NCBI GenBank assembly: GCA_000333855.2
Contig: CM007317.1
Coordinates: forward strand, 584,793-648,792
Direction of reading: 5' to 3'
Length of the DNA: 64,000 bases
Source of the DNA: Endotrypanum monterogeii
Taxonomy: Eukaryota > Euglenozoa > Kinetoplastea > Trypanosomatida > Trypanosomatidae
Both the position numbers and the translations under genes were made by a program. The notes beneath the pieces were generated by a model. The model ran no database searches. It saw nothing but the letters and a program-made list of their open reading frames with translations, and had not been told where the DNA came from. Below, piece after piece: positions 52,219-61,471 of the stretch; positions within the stretch are counted from its first letter, which is position 1; the number at the start of each line of letters is the position of its first letter.

Positions 52219-54942
52219 ATGAAGTGTGCAGTCCGGTGGCACAACCAGAGGGATGTCGTGGCGGCGATGGCTCGTGCGCATCGGCATGTGCCAAAGCGAG
52301 TCTATGTGGCCCGAGACGCAGACGATGAGGTAGTACACACACACTCGCCCGAATACCTCATCCCAGAAATACTGCGATACGCGCAGAAGGAGCAGGAGCA
52401 GCAAACCCACAGGCAATCCTTCAACGAGACACAACAGCTTGGTGATTCTACCGTGGGTACCTCAACCAGCGACTCATCAGCCCTTGCGCAATTCATTCAG
52501 GTCGCCAAAAGAAGCCTCGAAAACTCTCTGGCGTCCTTTCGGCAAACAGCATCGGTGTCACTACCTGTGGCCCCATCGACCACCTACTGCATCCACAGGG
52601 ATCCTCACGACGTAGCTGCTGCCAGTACTGATGGGTGTATGTCTCCGTCAACTGTACAAGAAATTGGCTGTCTGAGTCCAAATGAACTGGAAGCGGCAGT
52701 ACGTGCCTACAGCCCGACAATTGATCGGGCAATTATCCAGCGGATCGCCGCCAGGATTGCAATGACAGACACCCTCCTCCTGGCACGTCGAATTTCCCTC
52801 TACCTCCAAGAAGCTGCCGTCGCAACGCGAAGCTCGGCGAGTGCAAACGAGGCGCACGAACATCAAATTAGTTTAGCACAGACGCTAACTTTTCTTCGCC
52901 GCGCTGTAGAAGTCTGCCGTGAGCGTTATGTGACCAACTCACCTGACATGTCTAAGAACCAACATATTTTGTCGCCTCTACTGTGGGCCATGACACCAGC
53001 AGCACGTGAAGGCGCTGGGATCGCAGCGCGCCTTCATTGCTCCGTCACTGGTACCACAAACCACGCACATCGGCGGCGTCGGCAACTGCCGCGCTGCTTT
53101 CTCCGCTACACGAGCGATGTGCAGGTAAACGAGGTGCTTCCGAATGGTGCGGTTGTCACTTTCACGCACGCGACACGGCCTGAAGAGGTCGGCAATTGTG
53201 TAGCTCCTGCAAAGGGCAGAAAGGGAGGGGGAAACCACGATGCCTCTGCAGCATCTGCGGAAGTGGAAACAGCAAGGCCTCGCTTTGCAGCAGCTGTGTC
53301 CTTTCGCGAATCGCTGGAGCTGTGTCTCATCTCCTGCCCCTCCATGGTGCACCTACATTTCGTGTTATACCGTCGCGGCGTCTCCCTCGAGACTGCGATT
53401 GGTGAAATCGTGGAAGCCAGCGAAGGACAAATCTCCGCGCAGGACGTCTGCGTCAACGTTCGCATGCCAGAGAATGATGAGCACGTCGTTGTTCAACTTT
53501 GCAGTGTTCGCTTAACACTCCCGGAGTCGCTACAGCCTCACAACTCTGAAGACGCCGTGCAGTACTGCCTGCATGCCGCCCGTACCGTGGTGCAGCTCAA
53601 TCTCTCAGATGAGACGCCAAGGGTGGCTCTCCAACTTCTCGACTGCCGCACAGATGCTTGCGGCACTACGCGAACCACGTCGCAGGGGTTCGATGAGTCG
53701 TCGACATGGCTGCAGTATGCCCTCCTCCTACGCGGCTTTGAGGAACGTGGGGGACCTGCGAACCACCTCGACCAAGCCTCCCTGACGTGCACCATGTTCG
53801 TTCCCAACTATTTCCCTCCCCATCACTTCGGTGTGACTGCCATCCCTTTTTTCCGTACCTATCACGTGACTGAGGCCCTGGCGAAGCGGCGCTACGCAGA
53901 TGCTGCTGTCATGCTAGCCTGCCTCGAAGTTGGAGCCACGGCCGAGACGAGCTCTGAGGTGCCATCCTGGCTCGCGCGTGCGTTGCAGCTCTTGTGCCGC
54001 GGTGAAGACCGCGAAGGGGTGTGGCAAGCATGGTGGATGAACGAAATTCCGGCGGCGACACGGCGACGAATGGCTTGTGCGAAGAGAGATCTGGTGTGGA
54101 ATGTGGTAGCAAGTTGCCGCCTTCAGGACCTCGCGAAGGCAACAGGCGGACGTCGCGACGTTCTGCTTGCCGTGCCGCCGATGCCCGGTGATTTCGTCGC
54201 TCCGCCCGAGGAAGTAAGAAAGGGTGCTGCAAGCCGGACAACCCTCAAACCGCTAGCGCAAAGCGTGTCAGTGATGGCGGTGTACAACCAGGCACAGGCA
54301 GCTCGGTATAACGTCTACGACATCGCTTTACCGCTGGTTTTGAACGCCAGCAGCATATCCGTGGGCTATGATGATCTAGCCGACATCGAAGCGCAGCTCG
54401 GCTTCACGCGAGTCGATTATTTAGATTTGCCGTCACTCTGTTCGCAGCAGCCGCAGCATTCATGCCCAGACCCCAGCGCCGTGGTACACACAAACCAAAC
54501 GGTGTTTCGCCAGCTCTTGGTAGAAGCTTCCGGCTACCCTCGCTCTACACGGCCGTGGTGCCGATCCTTCCCGGAGCCCACAGTAGGAACTGCTTTGAGT
54601 CACTCCAACATGGCTTGGGAAAACAAGAACGTCTTTTCCCTCGCGACCGACTGGGATCTGGCGAACGAGACGGCAGCGACTCGCGATTACGCTCTCAAAT
54701 CACGTGGACCGCGCGCACAAGTGTGGCCGCTGAGCAAGCGTGGTCGCGCACTCACAGATCGCCTTCCCGCTGGTCTGATGACGGTGGCCTCAGCAGAGGG
54801 ATCGTCGCTGCTGGGCACCGCTAGCACGGTAAACCATCATGGATCCCGCTGCCTTGCCATCCACTGCACACTCCCAGCGAACTTATCTCTGGCGAACATC
54901 CTCGCAGAGTTGGCGATGGTGGAAGACCTGCGTAACTCATGA
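52219..54942 (+). CDS. TruD/PUS7-family pseudouridine synthase-like protein, catalytic motif degenerate
   Basis: 907 residues. Several segments fit the TruD/PUS7 family in the right order. DVQVNEVLPNGAVVTFTHA matches the early D-F-x-V-x-E-I...G-x-V-V-x-L-T segment. HFVLYRRGVSLETAIGEIVE matches the K-x-x-x-D-T-x-x-A-I helix. VPNYFPPHHFG (528-538) matches the N-Y-F-G-x-Q-R-F-G motif but with P-P-H-H in place of G-x-Q-R. Near the C-terminus, VYDIALPLVL matches the D-V-x-L-P-L segment. Between the second and third segments the catalytic G-x-K-D-R-x-A-V-T-x-Q is expected. Here it reads MPENDEHVVVQ (416-426), so the catalytic Asp aligns with Asn419, or Asp420 only with a shift. Family enzymes isomerise uridine in tRNA and mRNA; this one may be inactive or a binding protein. 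Low-complexity insertions enlarge it. Confidence 0.6.
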   Translation: MKCAVRWHNQRDVVAAMARAHRHVPKRVYVARDADDEVVHTHSPEYLIPEILRYAQKEQEQQTHRQSFNETQQLGDSTVGTSTSDSSALAQFIQVAKRSLENSLASFRQTASVSLPVAPSTTYCIHRDPHDVAAASTDGCMSPSTVQEIGCLSPNELEAAVRAYSPTIDRAIIQRIAARIAMTDTLLLARRISLYLQEAAVATRSSASANEAHEHQISLAQTLTFLRRAVEVCRERYVTNSPDMSKNQHILSPLLWAMTPAAREGAGIAARLHCSVTGTTNHAHRRRRQLPRCFLRYTSDVQVNEVLPNGAVVTFTHATRPEEVGNCVAPAKGRKGGGNHDASAASAEVETARPRFAAAVSFRESLELCLISCPSMVHLHFVLYRRGVSLETAIGEIVEASEGQISAQDVCVNVRMPENDEHVVVQLCSVRLTLPESLQPHNSEDAVQYCLHAARTVVQLNLSDETPRVALQLLDCRTDACGTTRTTSQGFDESSTWLQYALLLRGFEERGGPANHLDQASLTCTMFVPNYFPPHHFGVTAIPFFRTYHVTEALAKRRYADAAVMLACLEVGATAETSSEVPSWLARALQLLCRGEDREGVWQAWWMNEIPAATRRRMACAKRDLVWNVVASCRLQDLAKATGGRRDVLLAVPPMPGDFVAPPEEVRKGAASRTTLKPLAQSVSVMAVYNQAQAARYNVYDIALPLVLNASSISVGYDDLADIEAQLGFTRVDYLDLPSLCSQQPQHSCPDPSAVVHTNQTVFRQLLVEASGYPRSTRPWCRSFPEPTVGTALSHSNMAWENKNVFSLATDWDLANETAATRDYALKSRGPRAQVWPLSKRGRALTDRLPAGLMTVASAEGSSLLGTASTVNHHGSRCLAIHCTLPANLSLANILAELAMVEDLRNS

Positions 54943-55443
54943 GAGTATCAAATCGAGAAGTCGGACACACACACACACACACACGCAAGTACACGCTTTT
55001 AATGTTTTTTGCATAACGTCACGGACGCATTTCACAAAAACGCAAAGCTGGTAGCCCCACATGCGAACAATTCCTATTATCGAAAGAGAGCGTCCGCCAA
55101 CAGTGGATGTGTCGCTAGAAGAGAGAGAAAACGAAAGGCTGACGCATCACTATGAGCAACACCACAGAGTGCCGTGCTGCTGCTTGATCCGTCAATCTCC
55201 TGCCCATGTTCATAACTGACATCGACGTTACACACGCACACATACACATACATACAGCATCCTCTCCCCACATATCCCACCCTACTCTCTTCCCTTGCCT
55301 TGATGTGCTTCCCTTCTCCCTTCCTCTGCAGATCACCATCCCTTCAACTTGACGATTACGTTACCCCCCCCCCTCCCGTATCATTAGCGCTTTTTTCGAT
55401 TTGATTTTTTTTATTCTGACCATCTTCCGCTTCAACCACAAAA
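54943..55443. other. Intergenic region
   Basis: No supported gene. It has a CA repeat (54966-54984), a CT-rich tract with an acceptor CTCTGCAG ending at 55331, and further T/C-rich DNA up to the ATG. Confidence 0.7.
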
Positions 55444-56862
55444 ATGAGCGACCGCAAGTGGGATGCCATTCGTAAGACCGTGGAGGGGGAGTGGGATGCC
55501 TCCATAGTTCCCGCCCTGTCCGCCTATATTGAAGTACCGAACCAGAGCCCAGACTTTGACCCCCAGTGGGCGACGAACGGGCTTACTGAGAAGGCGTTTC
55601 ATATTCTGATTGACTGGATGAACGGGCAGCACCTCCAGGGTCTCAGCTACGACTTCATGGAAGTCGAAGGCAAGACGCCCTTTCTCCTCGTCGAAATCGC
55701 TGCAACGGAAGGGACAAACAACACCGTCCTTATGTACGGCCATATGGATAAACAACCCCCTCTCCGCCCATGGGCCGAAGGCCTTGACCCGCACAAGGCG
55801 GTGATACGCGACGGCAAGTTGTACGGCCGTGGCGGCGCTGACGATGGATACGCCATCTTTACTGCAATCACGTCCGTCTCGGCACTCCAGCGCCACGGTA
55901 TTCCGCATGGTCGCATCGTCGTCGTCATTGAGGCATGCGAAGAATCAGGCAGCTTCGACCTTGACTACTATATGGAGCACTGTAAGGAGCGCATAGGCAA
56001 CGTGGATTTGATGGTGTGTCTGGACAGCGGATGCCTCAACTACGATCAGGTGTGGCTCACAACGTCGCTGCGCGGTGTTACAGGGGGAGTGTTGAACGTG
56101 CAGACGTTGACGGAGGGCATGCACAGTGGCGTCGCCGGCGGTGTCGTGCCGGACACGTTTCGCATCGCGCGCGAGCTGTTGGACCGCGTCGAAGACTCGA
56201 AGACCGGCGAGGTCTTGCTCCCGGAGGCCTCCTGCGAAATTCCAGAGCACGTTGTCAAATCTATGCAATCAATGAAATCTGTGCCGTTCAAGCAACAATT
56301 TTCCACGGCGGACGGTGTGTCAACAGAGCCAGGCGACAACGTGGAACTGGCTCTGCGGAACTTCTGGAAGCCGAGCCTCACCGTGACAGGCGCCAACCTG
56401 CCGGAGCCACAGATCGCTGGCAATGTGATCCGAACACTCACCTCTCTAAAGCTTTCCCTCCGCGTCCCGCCGCTGGTAGACTCGAAGAAGGCTACGCAGG
56501 CGTTGGCCAAAGTGCTTGTGGAAAACCCCCCGTACGGCGCCAAAGTGTGGTTCGAGCCCGAGGAACCAGGAGACGGCTGTGCAACCCCTGAACTGAAGCC
56601 GTGGCTTGCACACGCGCTCGAGGAAGGCAGCAAGATGGCGTACGGCAACCCGCTTGCGTTCCAGGGCATGGGTGGCGCGATCCCTTTTATCGCCATGCTC
56701 ATCAAAATGTACCCGGAGGCGCAGTTTGTCGTCACCGGCGTCCTCGGTCCGAAGAGCAACGCGCACGGCCCCAACGAGTTCCTGCACATCGGGTACGCTA
56801 AAGGCCTGACGCTGACTATCAGCCGCGTCCTTGCCGAGCACTTCCTCCAGACGCCAAAGTGA
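55444..56862 (+). CDS. M20-family metallopeptidase (carnosinase / glutamamyl carboxypeptidase type)
   Basis: 472 residues, typical family length, starting AAAATGAGCGACC. M20 enzymes are two-zinc exopeptidases that cleave dipeptides or C-terminal residues. The metal and catalytic landmarks are all present: GHMDKQPP (His100, Asp102), YGRGGADDGY (bridging Asp at 133/134), EACEESGS with catalytic Glu166 and metal Glu167, LDSG with Asp194, and a C-terminal FLHIGYAKG His. The segment between about 210 and 370 is the expected lid/dimerisation domain. No signal peptide is seen, so a cytosolic enzyme is likely. Trypanosomatid relatives are often named glutamamyl carboxypeptidase; substrate preference cannot be read here. 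Confidence 0.92.
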   Translation: MSDRKWDAIRKTVEGEWDASIVPALSAYIEVPNQSPDFDPQWATNGLTEKAFHILIDWMNGQHLQGLSYDFMEVEGKTPFLLVEIAATEGTNNTVLMYGHMDKQPPLRPWAEGLDPHKAVIRDGKLYGRGGADDGYAIFTAITSVSALQRHGIPHGRIVVVIEACEESGSFDLDYYMEHCKERIGNVDLMVCLDSGCLNYDQVWLTTSLRGVTGGVLNVQTLTEGMHSGVAGGVVPDTFRIARELLDRVEDSKTGEVLLPEASCEIPEHVVKSMQSMKSVPFKQQFSTADGVSTEPGDNVELALRNFWKPSLTVTGANLPEPQIAGNVIRTLTSLKLSLRVPPLVDSKKATQALAKVLVENPPYGAKVWFEPEEPGDGCATPELKPWLAHALEEGSKMAYGNPLAFQGMGGAIPFIAMLIKMYPEAQFVVTGVLGPKSNAHGPNEFLHIGYAKGLTLTISRVLAEHFLQTPK

Positions 56863-56999
56863 CCTATCTATTCCTATCCTTTTTTTCATTTACGCACTGA
56901 CTTTAAGCAACAGTGAGGATTATACCTTGATCTTACATAGACCATGTCCCCCCCCCCAAAAAAAAAAGAATTTGCTTCTGCACAAAGGCCGCGTAGCCC

Positions 57000-58676
57000 A
57001 GTAGAATGAACCACAGCCGATTGTGCGGCATATCCTCCTTTGCCCCCCCCCCTCCCCCGCCATGCAAGGGCACGGCAAAACACCCCAGCACCAAACGCCC
57101 CCCCCCCCCTATGGACCCCGTCAGGCGCTTCGCAGCGCGGCCAAACCGGCTCCTCCACTGCCCCCGCCAGACGGGGGGGAGGACCGCCGCCGAAAGAAAA
57201 AAACGAGCGACTCACCCAACACCCACCGGGAAATAAAAGCAGACGGCGCCCCGGAGGGAAGGAATTGCACACCCGCGCCAAAGGAGACCCCAGGGATAAG
57301 GTAACGATGCTGACCACAACCGCGCCACGGAAAAAGGCATACAGACATTATTCCCCCAAGGGCACCCATACCCAGCAGGGGAACGGCCTCCACACGAAAA
57401 AAAAAGGCACCCCAGCTGTGTCTTCTTTATTCGAAATGGTAGCTTTTTCTTCAGAAATAACACCCAGACAATGAAATTACAATATCCAGCGCACAACAGC
57501 AATCAGAGAAACACGGCAGCCCCCACCAAATTGAAATGCAAACGCGGCGAGGAAGCCCCCTATGGTGAGACTTTTAAACCCTGTATGATGTGAAATCGTT
57601 TTCGATCACTCAAATCACAACTGTCAAAAAAAAACCTCGCTCCTTCTAGGTCCTTTGATCCCTTGAGAACACGAGACGAGATTGCGGAGAGAAACTTCAG
57701 CATACTCCCTGGAAGAAAAGACGTTGATCCCACCAAACATCATCGAGCACACCATCGAATTATACCACTTTTATCGACCCCGTCTCCCAAACGTAAAGCC
57801 CACATTCCCAACCCCCATCCCCAGTTAAGCAACCATATAATCTTCTAGGCTTCAATAATGCTGGCCCTCCGATCGGGTACCGCACTCTAATATGCTGGAA
57901 TGTGCCCTGGTTATGCTCTCGACGAAAACCCACGGGAGAAGAGATGATATTGAAACATCCATATCGACCACCCCGAAAAAAATCTATGAATACTCAAAAC
58001 AGTCTGACAAAGCATAAAAGAAACCTTCAGGCAAAGTCATATGGAAAGCATCGTAGCACCCACCACCATCAAAGTGCGGAACCTGCACCCACTATCTCCA
58101 TAATCTGCGTCCCAAAAAAATGTCGTTAACCTTACACTTCCACCCCGCCCCCGGAAGAAGTGCCAAGCTTTAGTGGAATCAAACAGCGCAAACCCCTCCC
58201 GTAAAACAGGACACGGGCAAGTCACGCATGCCGTCATCGCTGCCACCAGGCTTGTGGCGTGTTGCACTGCCCTTTCCGAACCCCTTCCAAACAAAGAAAG
58301 ACTACGGTCAACCGCACCCCCACCCCACAAAGCACGACTCCCAGCCACAAAGATCTGGCACAAAAGGCTTCAGACACCGACGAAGGGCCACCAACAACCC
58401 CACGCCGCTGCTGAAGAACCCTTCCCCGAGACCAACTACATCACCAAACGCGCGACCAAAGCCAACCCCAACACAGCGCCGCAGCGCCCCACCCCAGATA
58501 CCATCGAATGCGGCGAAAGGGCCAACGAAGCCGCAGACGCGGCCATCGTTAGAATACTTTTATTTTTCTATAGGAGAGCACGGAAGTCCCCACTGACCAT
58601 CGCATGCATAAATATCAGGGGAATTACCGGAAGTGCCTTCTGGGACCCTGAGCCTGAGACACCACACTCGAAGTAG
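57000..58676 (+). mobile_element. C/A-rich block, possible degenerate retroelement
   Basis: The + strand is strongly enriched in C and A with repeated poly-C and poly-A runs. Open frames include 144 codons (57040-57474) and 167 codons (58173-58676), both rich in Pro, Thr, Lys and Arg. The last frame ends with SPLTIACINIRGI, which resembles the first strand of LINE-type apurinic endonucleases (L-x-I-x-x-x-N-[IV]-R-G). No reverse transcriptase or complete domain was found, so the element call is tentative. Confidence 0.3.
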
Positions 58677-58874
58677 TTCTTCGGAAAATACTGAGTTGGA
58701 GAATGTGACGAGGAAGTACGCCACAACATTAAGGAGCTCGGCTCACACTGTCTACGCGAAAACAAATACTTGACACTGATTTGTTGAAACTTGGAGAGGA
58801 ACGGACCACTACGCAGCGGCGCCCCCAGGCTGCACCATATCTTGGAGGATGGGAGAGGACAGCTTTGTTATCCT

Positions 58875-59105
58875 TTAAACTGCAGAAATTACCCCGACAG
58901 ATGACCAAGAGCCTTCCCACCCAGTTTGAGCACAACAAACTCGAAAGCCTATCGATGCCGCTGCGTTGTGCACGGCTTCCGAGTTGCTGAGAATATCATA
59001 CAGTGTAGCAGTAGCATGCTCACCGACCATTGGTTCCCCTTTGTTTCCACAAAACCGTTCCACAAAGTCCACAGCAATTCTCTGAACGGATATCTCCTGC
59101 ATCAT
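58875..59105 (-). CDS. Minus-strand ORF fragment, unrecognised
   Basis: A 76-codon minus-strand frame has balanced, protein-like composition (for example IAVDFVERFCGNKGEPMVGE), unlike the repeat-derived ORFs around it. Neighbouring minus-strand frames (59149-59367 and 59473-59688) also look protein-like but are out of phase with it. Together they could be the remains of one broken minus-strand gene. I recognise no family. Confidence 0.25.
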   Translation of the reverse strand: MMQEISVQRIAVDFVERFCGNKGEPMVGEHATATLYDILSNSEAVHNAAASIGFRVCCAQTGWEGSWSSVGVISAV

Positions 59106-59639
59106 AAGTACTGTTCACCACGATCTCTTCTACATTTTTGCGTGATACTCAAGATATTGCTGAAGCTAAGCTATGTGCTGCTAGCCTGTTGCCTTTTGGT
59201 GTTCTTCTTTCAGTTTTCAAATCTGTTGGAAAGGGGGCATCCTGGTGTGGTGGTGAAAAAAAAACGATGCACCCTAAGAATTCCAGAATGAAATCTGCTT
59301 TGGCTAAGTAGGCAACGCCCCGGAAGAGGGAAACATCAAAATCACCGAGGCCTTTTGCTGAAATCACTACAACACTCTTACTTGTATGTGAATAAATACT
59401 TTTTCAAACCAGGTTATCCACACCACCTCGCAACAAGCCAAGCTGGTGTGCAACAATTTTTTCGTTATCGTTTCAACCACGCTGTTTTTTAGCTTCAGTG
59501 CGTGATTTGTCGCCGGAGAAACAAAACGCCGGGTGGGGGACGCAAACCACGTCAATCGCACGCACTATTACGGGTGCGCGACTCCAGTCAGACGCTGCTC
59601 GAGGTTGTGGCACACGGTTGCAAATGGTCGAGAACACGA

Positions 59640-60800
59640 ATCTATTACCTAAAATAAACTCTGCCATATGGCGGGTTGGCCTGGGCACCCGGGGGACGGT
59701 GGGCTGTCTCCGATGCGCCTTCCGGAAAGCGTGCGTGGCGGCCTGTCCGCTTCTTGTGCGGGCGCCGGTGTGCGCGCACGTCCCCGCCCCCCTCTGGCGT
59801 GCCTACCCCTACCGAGGACACGTGCCGGCCCCTTTGTTGAATCGGCCGGCGTACGCAACAGCGGTCCGTGGACTGCGGTATCGCTTTGCGTGCTCTCCTC
59901 GTGTGCGTGTGTGTGTGTGCGGGGGCTCTGCGCACGTGCGGCTTTCTGTTCTGGGCGTGGTGCGCTGTGCTCGGCCGCGGCTCCGGCGGTCTGTTCGGTG
60001 CGGTTGCCGGGGATGCGTGGGCGGCGTGTCGTTTTTCGCGGCCAGTCCTTGCGGCCCCGGTATTTTGCGGCCTCGCGGTGCCGCGTGTGGTGCGGTGGCT
60101 TTGGGTTTCTGCATTTTTTGTGGGTGTGGTGTGGCGCTTTCCAACGCTCTTTGGCTTTCGCTTGGCGCCAGCCCCAGCGGCCATGTGGCCCCGTTCCGCC
60201 ACATAGAGGCCCGCGGCCGCCGGGGTTTTGCCGCCTCGGGGGGGGGGGGCTTTTGGTGTTGCGCGCGCGTTCGGACTGGCTCACCGGGTCTGGTCTGGCG
60301 CGGTGGTTGTTTTTGTTTGTGCGGGTGCGCTCCCCGGGTTGGCGCGCGCGGTTGTGTGCGTGGTACGGGGCATTTTGCCTGCGGGCACCGGGGGCGGCCC
60401 TTGTTTTGGTGGGACTGCTTGCTGGCGGTGTGGGGCTAGCTGGGTCGGGTTTTGGAGGAGACATGGGGAGGATATCGGGTGGCCGGGTTCCCGTCGCGTG
60501 GTTCGCGCGAGTTTTTTTTTCAGGCAGGTAGAGAGGGGAAGCGGTTCCCAGACACCTCTCGTATTCACCCTCAAAGGGTGCGGGGGGTGTCCGCCGGTGC
60601 TCTGGGCAGGGCGGTGGGTCTGTATCGGGGGGCGGGGTCGCTTGTGGGGGGGCTTGGTTGGATCATCTCCCCGGGGGGCGGTGTCGGCGCGGTTACGGCT
60701 TCTGGTGCTGCGGGGACGCGGGTGACAGTTAGGCATGATGTGCTGTACGCTGTAGGATCCGGAGGCGCCGCAGTGTTTTTGTTTCTGCTAGGTTTTTGAA
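59640..60800. other. G/T-rich block with long overlapping ORFs on both strands
   Basis: The + strand is rich in G and T and poor in A, so stop codons are rare in several frames. Plus-strand frames of 313, 287 and 165 codons and minus-strand frames of 271, 185 and 151 codons overlap. Minus-strand products are Pro/Thr/Arg/His-rich, as in the C/A-rich block at 57.0-58.65 kb. I do not call any of them a gene. Confidence 0.5.
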
Positions 60801-60889
60801 GAGTATGGATGACACTGGGAGGGGGTGTAGCCTAGTTCAGTGTTCATGATGTATCTCGAATTTCCGCGTACACGGGGTGGCGTGCGCTT

Positions 60890-61117
60890 ATGAGACACCA
60901 CGTCACCCTGGAGTCGTATGTTGACGAGTTAGTGTTGCTGATCGCCGAGTGTGTAGCGAACAAATCTTCAAAGGTCCTCAGTCATTCAGTGTTAATCACC
61001 ATCGGAATGTCATCTTTCTGCATCTATAAAGCGCAGCTGAATAATGAGGTTGACGAGTGGCGCATCGCCACCGAGTTACTGCAAGTGTGGATGTATTCAC
61101 CGAAAGTGTTTTTCTAA
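60890..61117 (+). CDS. Small ORF, unrecognised
   Basis: 75 codons with protein-like composition (ESYVDELVLLIAECVANKSS; WRIATELLQVWMYSPK). It lies between the G/T-rich block and the HEAT-repeat gene. It could be a small gene or a remnant; no family is recognised. Confidence 0.25.
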   Translation: MRHHVTLESYVDELVLLIAECVANKSSKVLSHSVLITIGMSSFCIYKAQLNNEVDEWRIATELLQVWMYSPKVFF

Positions 61118-61424
61118 AGCAATGAGGTGTAAGGTTTGGTGTAACGGGAGTCGATATATCAGTCGAGCAAGTATATGACGTATTGGGCTTTACATAAAAA
61201 ATATAGCTGGGGTTGTTCTCCTGTTTTATTTTGCTGTTGCTGACTCCATTGACTATCTCATAATGATCAGTAGAATAAGAGGGTTTCAACTTTTGTGGTG
61301 GCTAAATGTCTTTACTTCCTATCACTTGTCTTGTAGGCTGCACATGGACTTTCTGATTTCCGAAAAAAAAGCTGGCATCTGGAATTCACTCCTCTCCTTT
61401 TGTTCCCAAATTGACTGAAGATCA

Positions 61425-61443
61425 TGTTTTTTTCCTTTCTAAC
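61425..61443 (+). promoter_or_regulatory. Trans-splice acceptor of the HEAT-repeat gene
   Basis: A TTTTTTTCCTTTCTAACAG tract ends about 28 bases before the ATG at 61472. Confidence 0.55.
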
Positions 61444-61471
61444 AGCCATCAAGTAAATTATTCCAGGAATA

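Larger units (their letters stand above)
56863..61471. other. Anomalous 4.6-kb region, probably decayed mobile-element or other non-core DNA
   Basis: No intact gene is supported. Three zones differ sharply from the rest of the window: a C/A-rich + strand zone (about 57.0-58.65 kb), a mixed AT-richer zone (58.65-59.6 kb) and a G/T-rich + strand zone (59.64-60.8 kb). The usual TA/TG microsatellites are almost absent. From 60.8 to 61.4 kb there is ordinary-looking spacer leading to a splice acceptor (CTTTCTAACAG) near 61443. Confidence 0.6.

Noticed and set aside
59498..60439. Plus-strand ORF of 313 codons in the G/T-rich block as a real gene
   Set aside because: Its composition (Cys, Gly, Val, Arg, Trp-rich) follows directly from G/T-rich DNA, several other frames on both strands are equally open, and no family is recognised.
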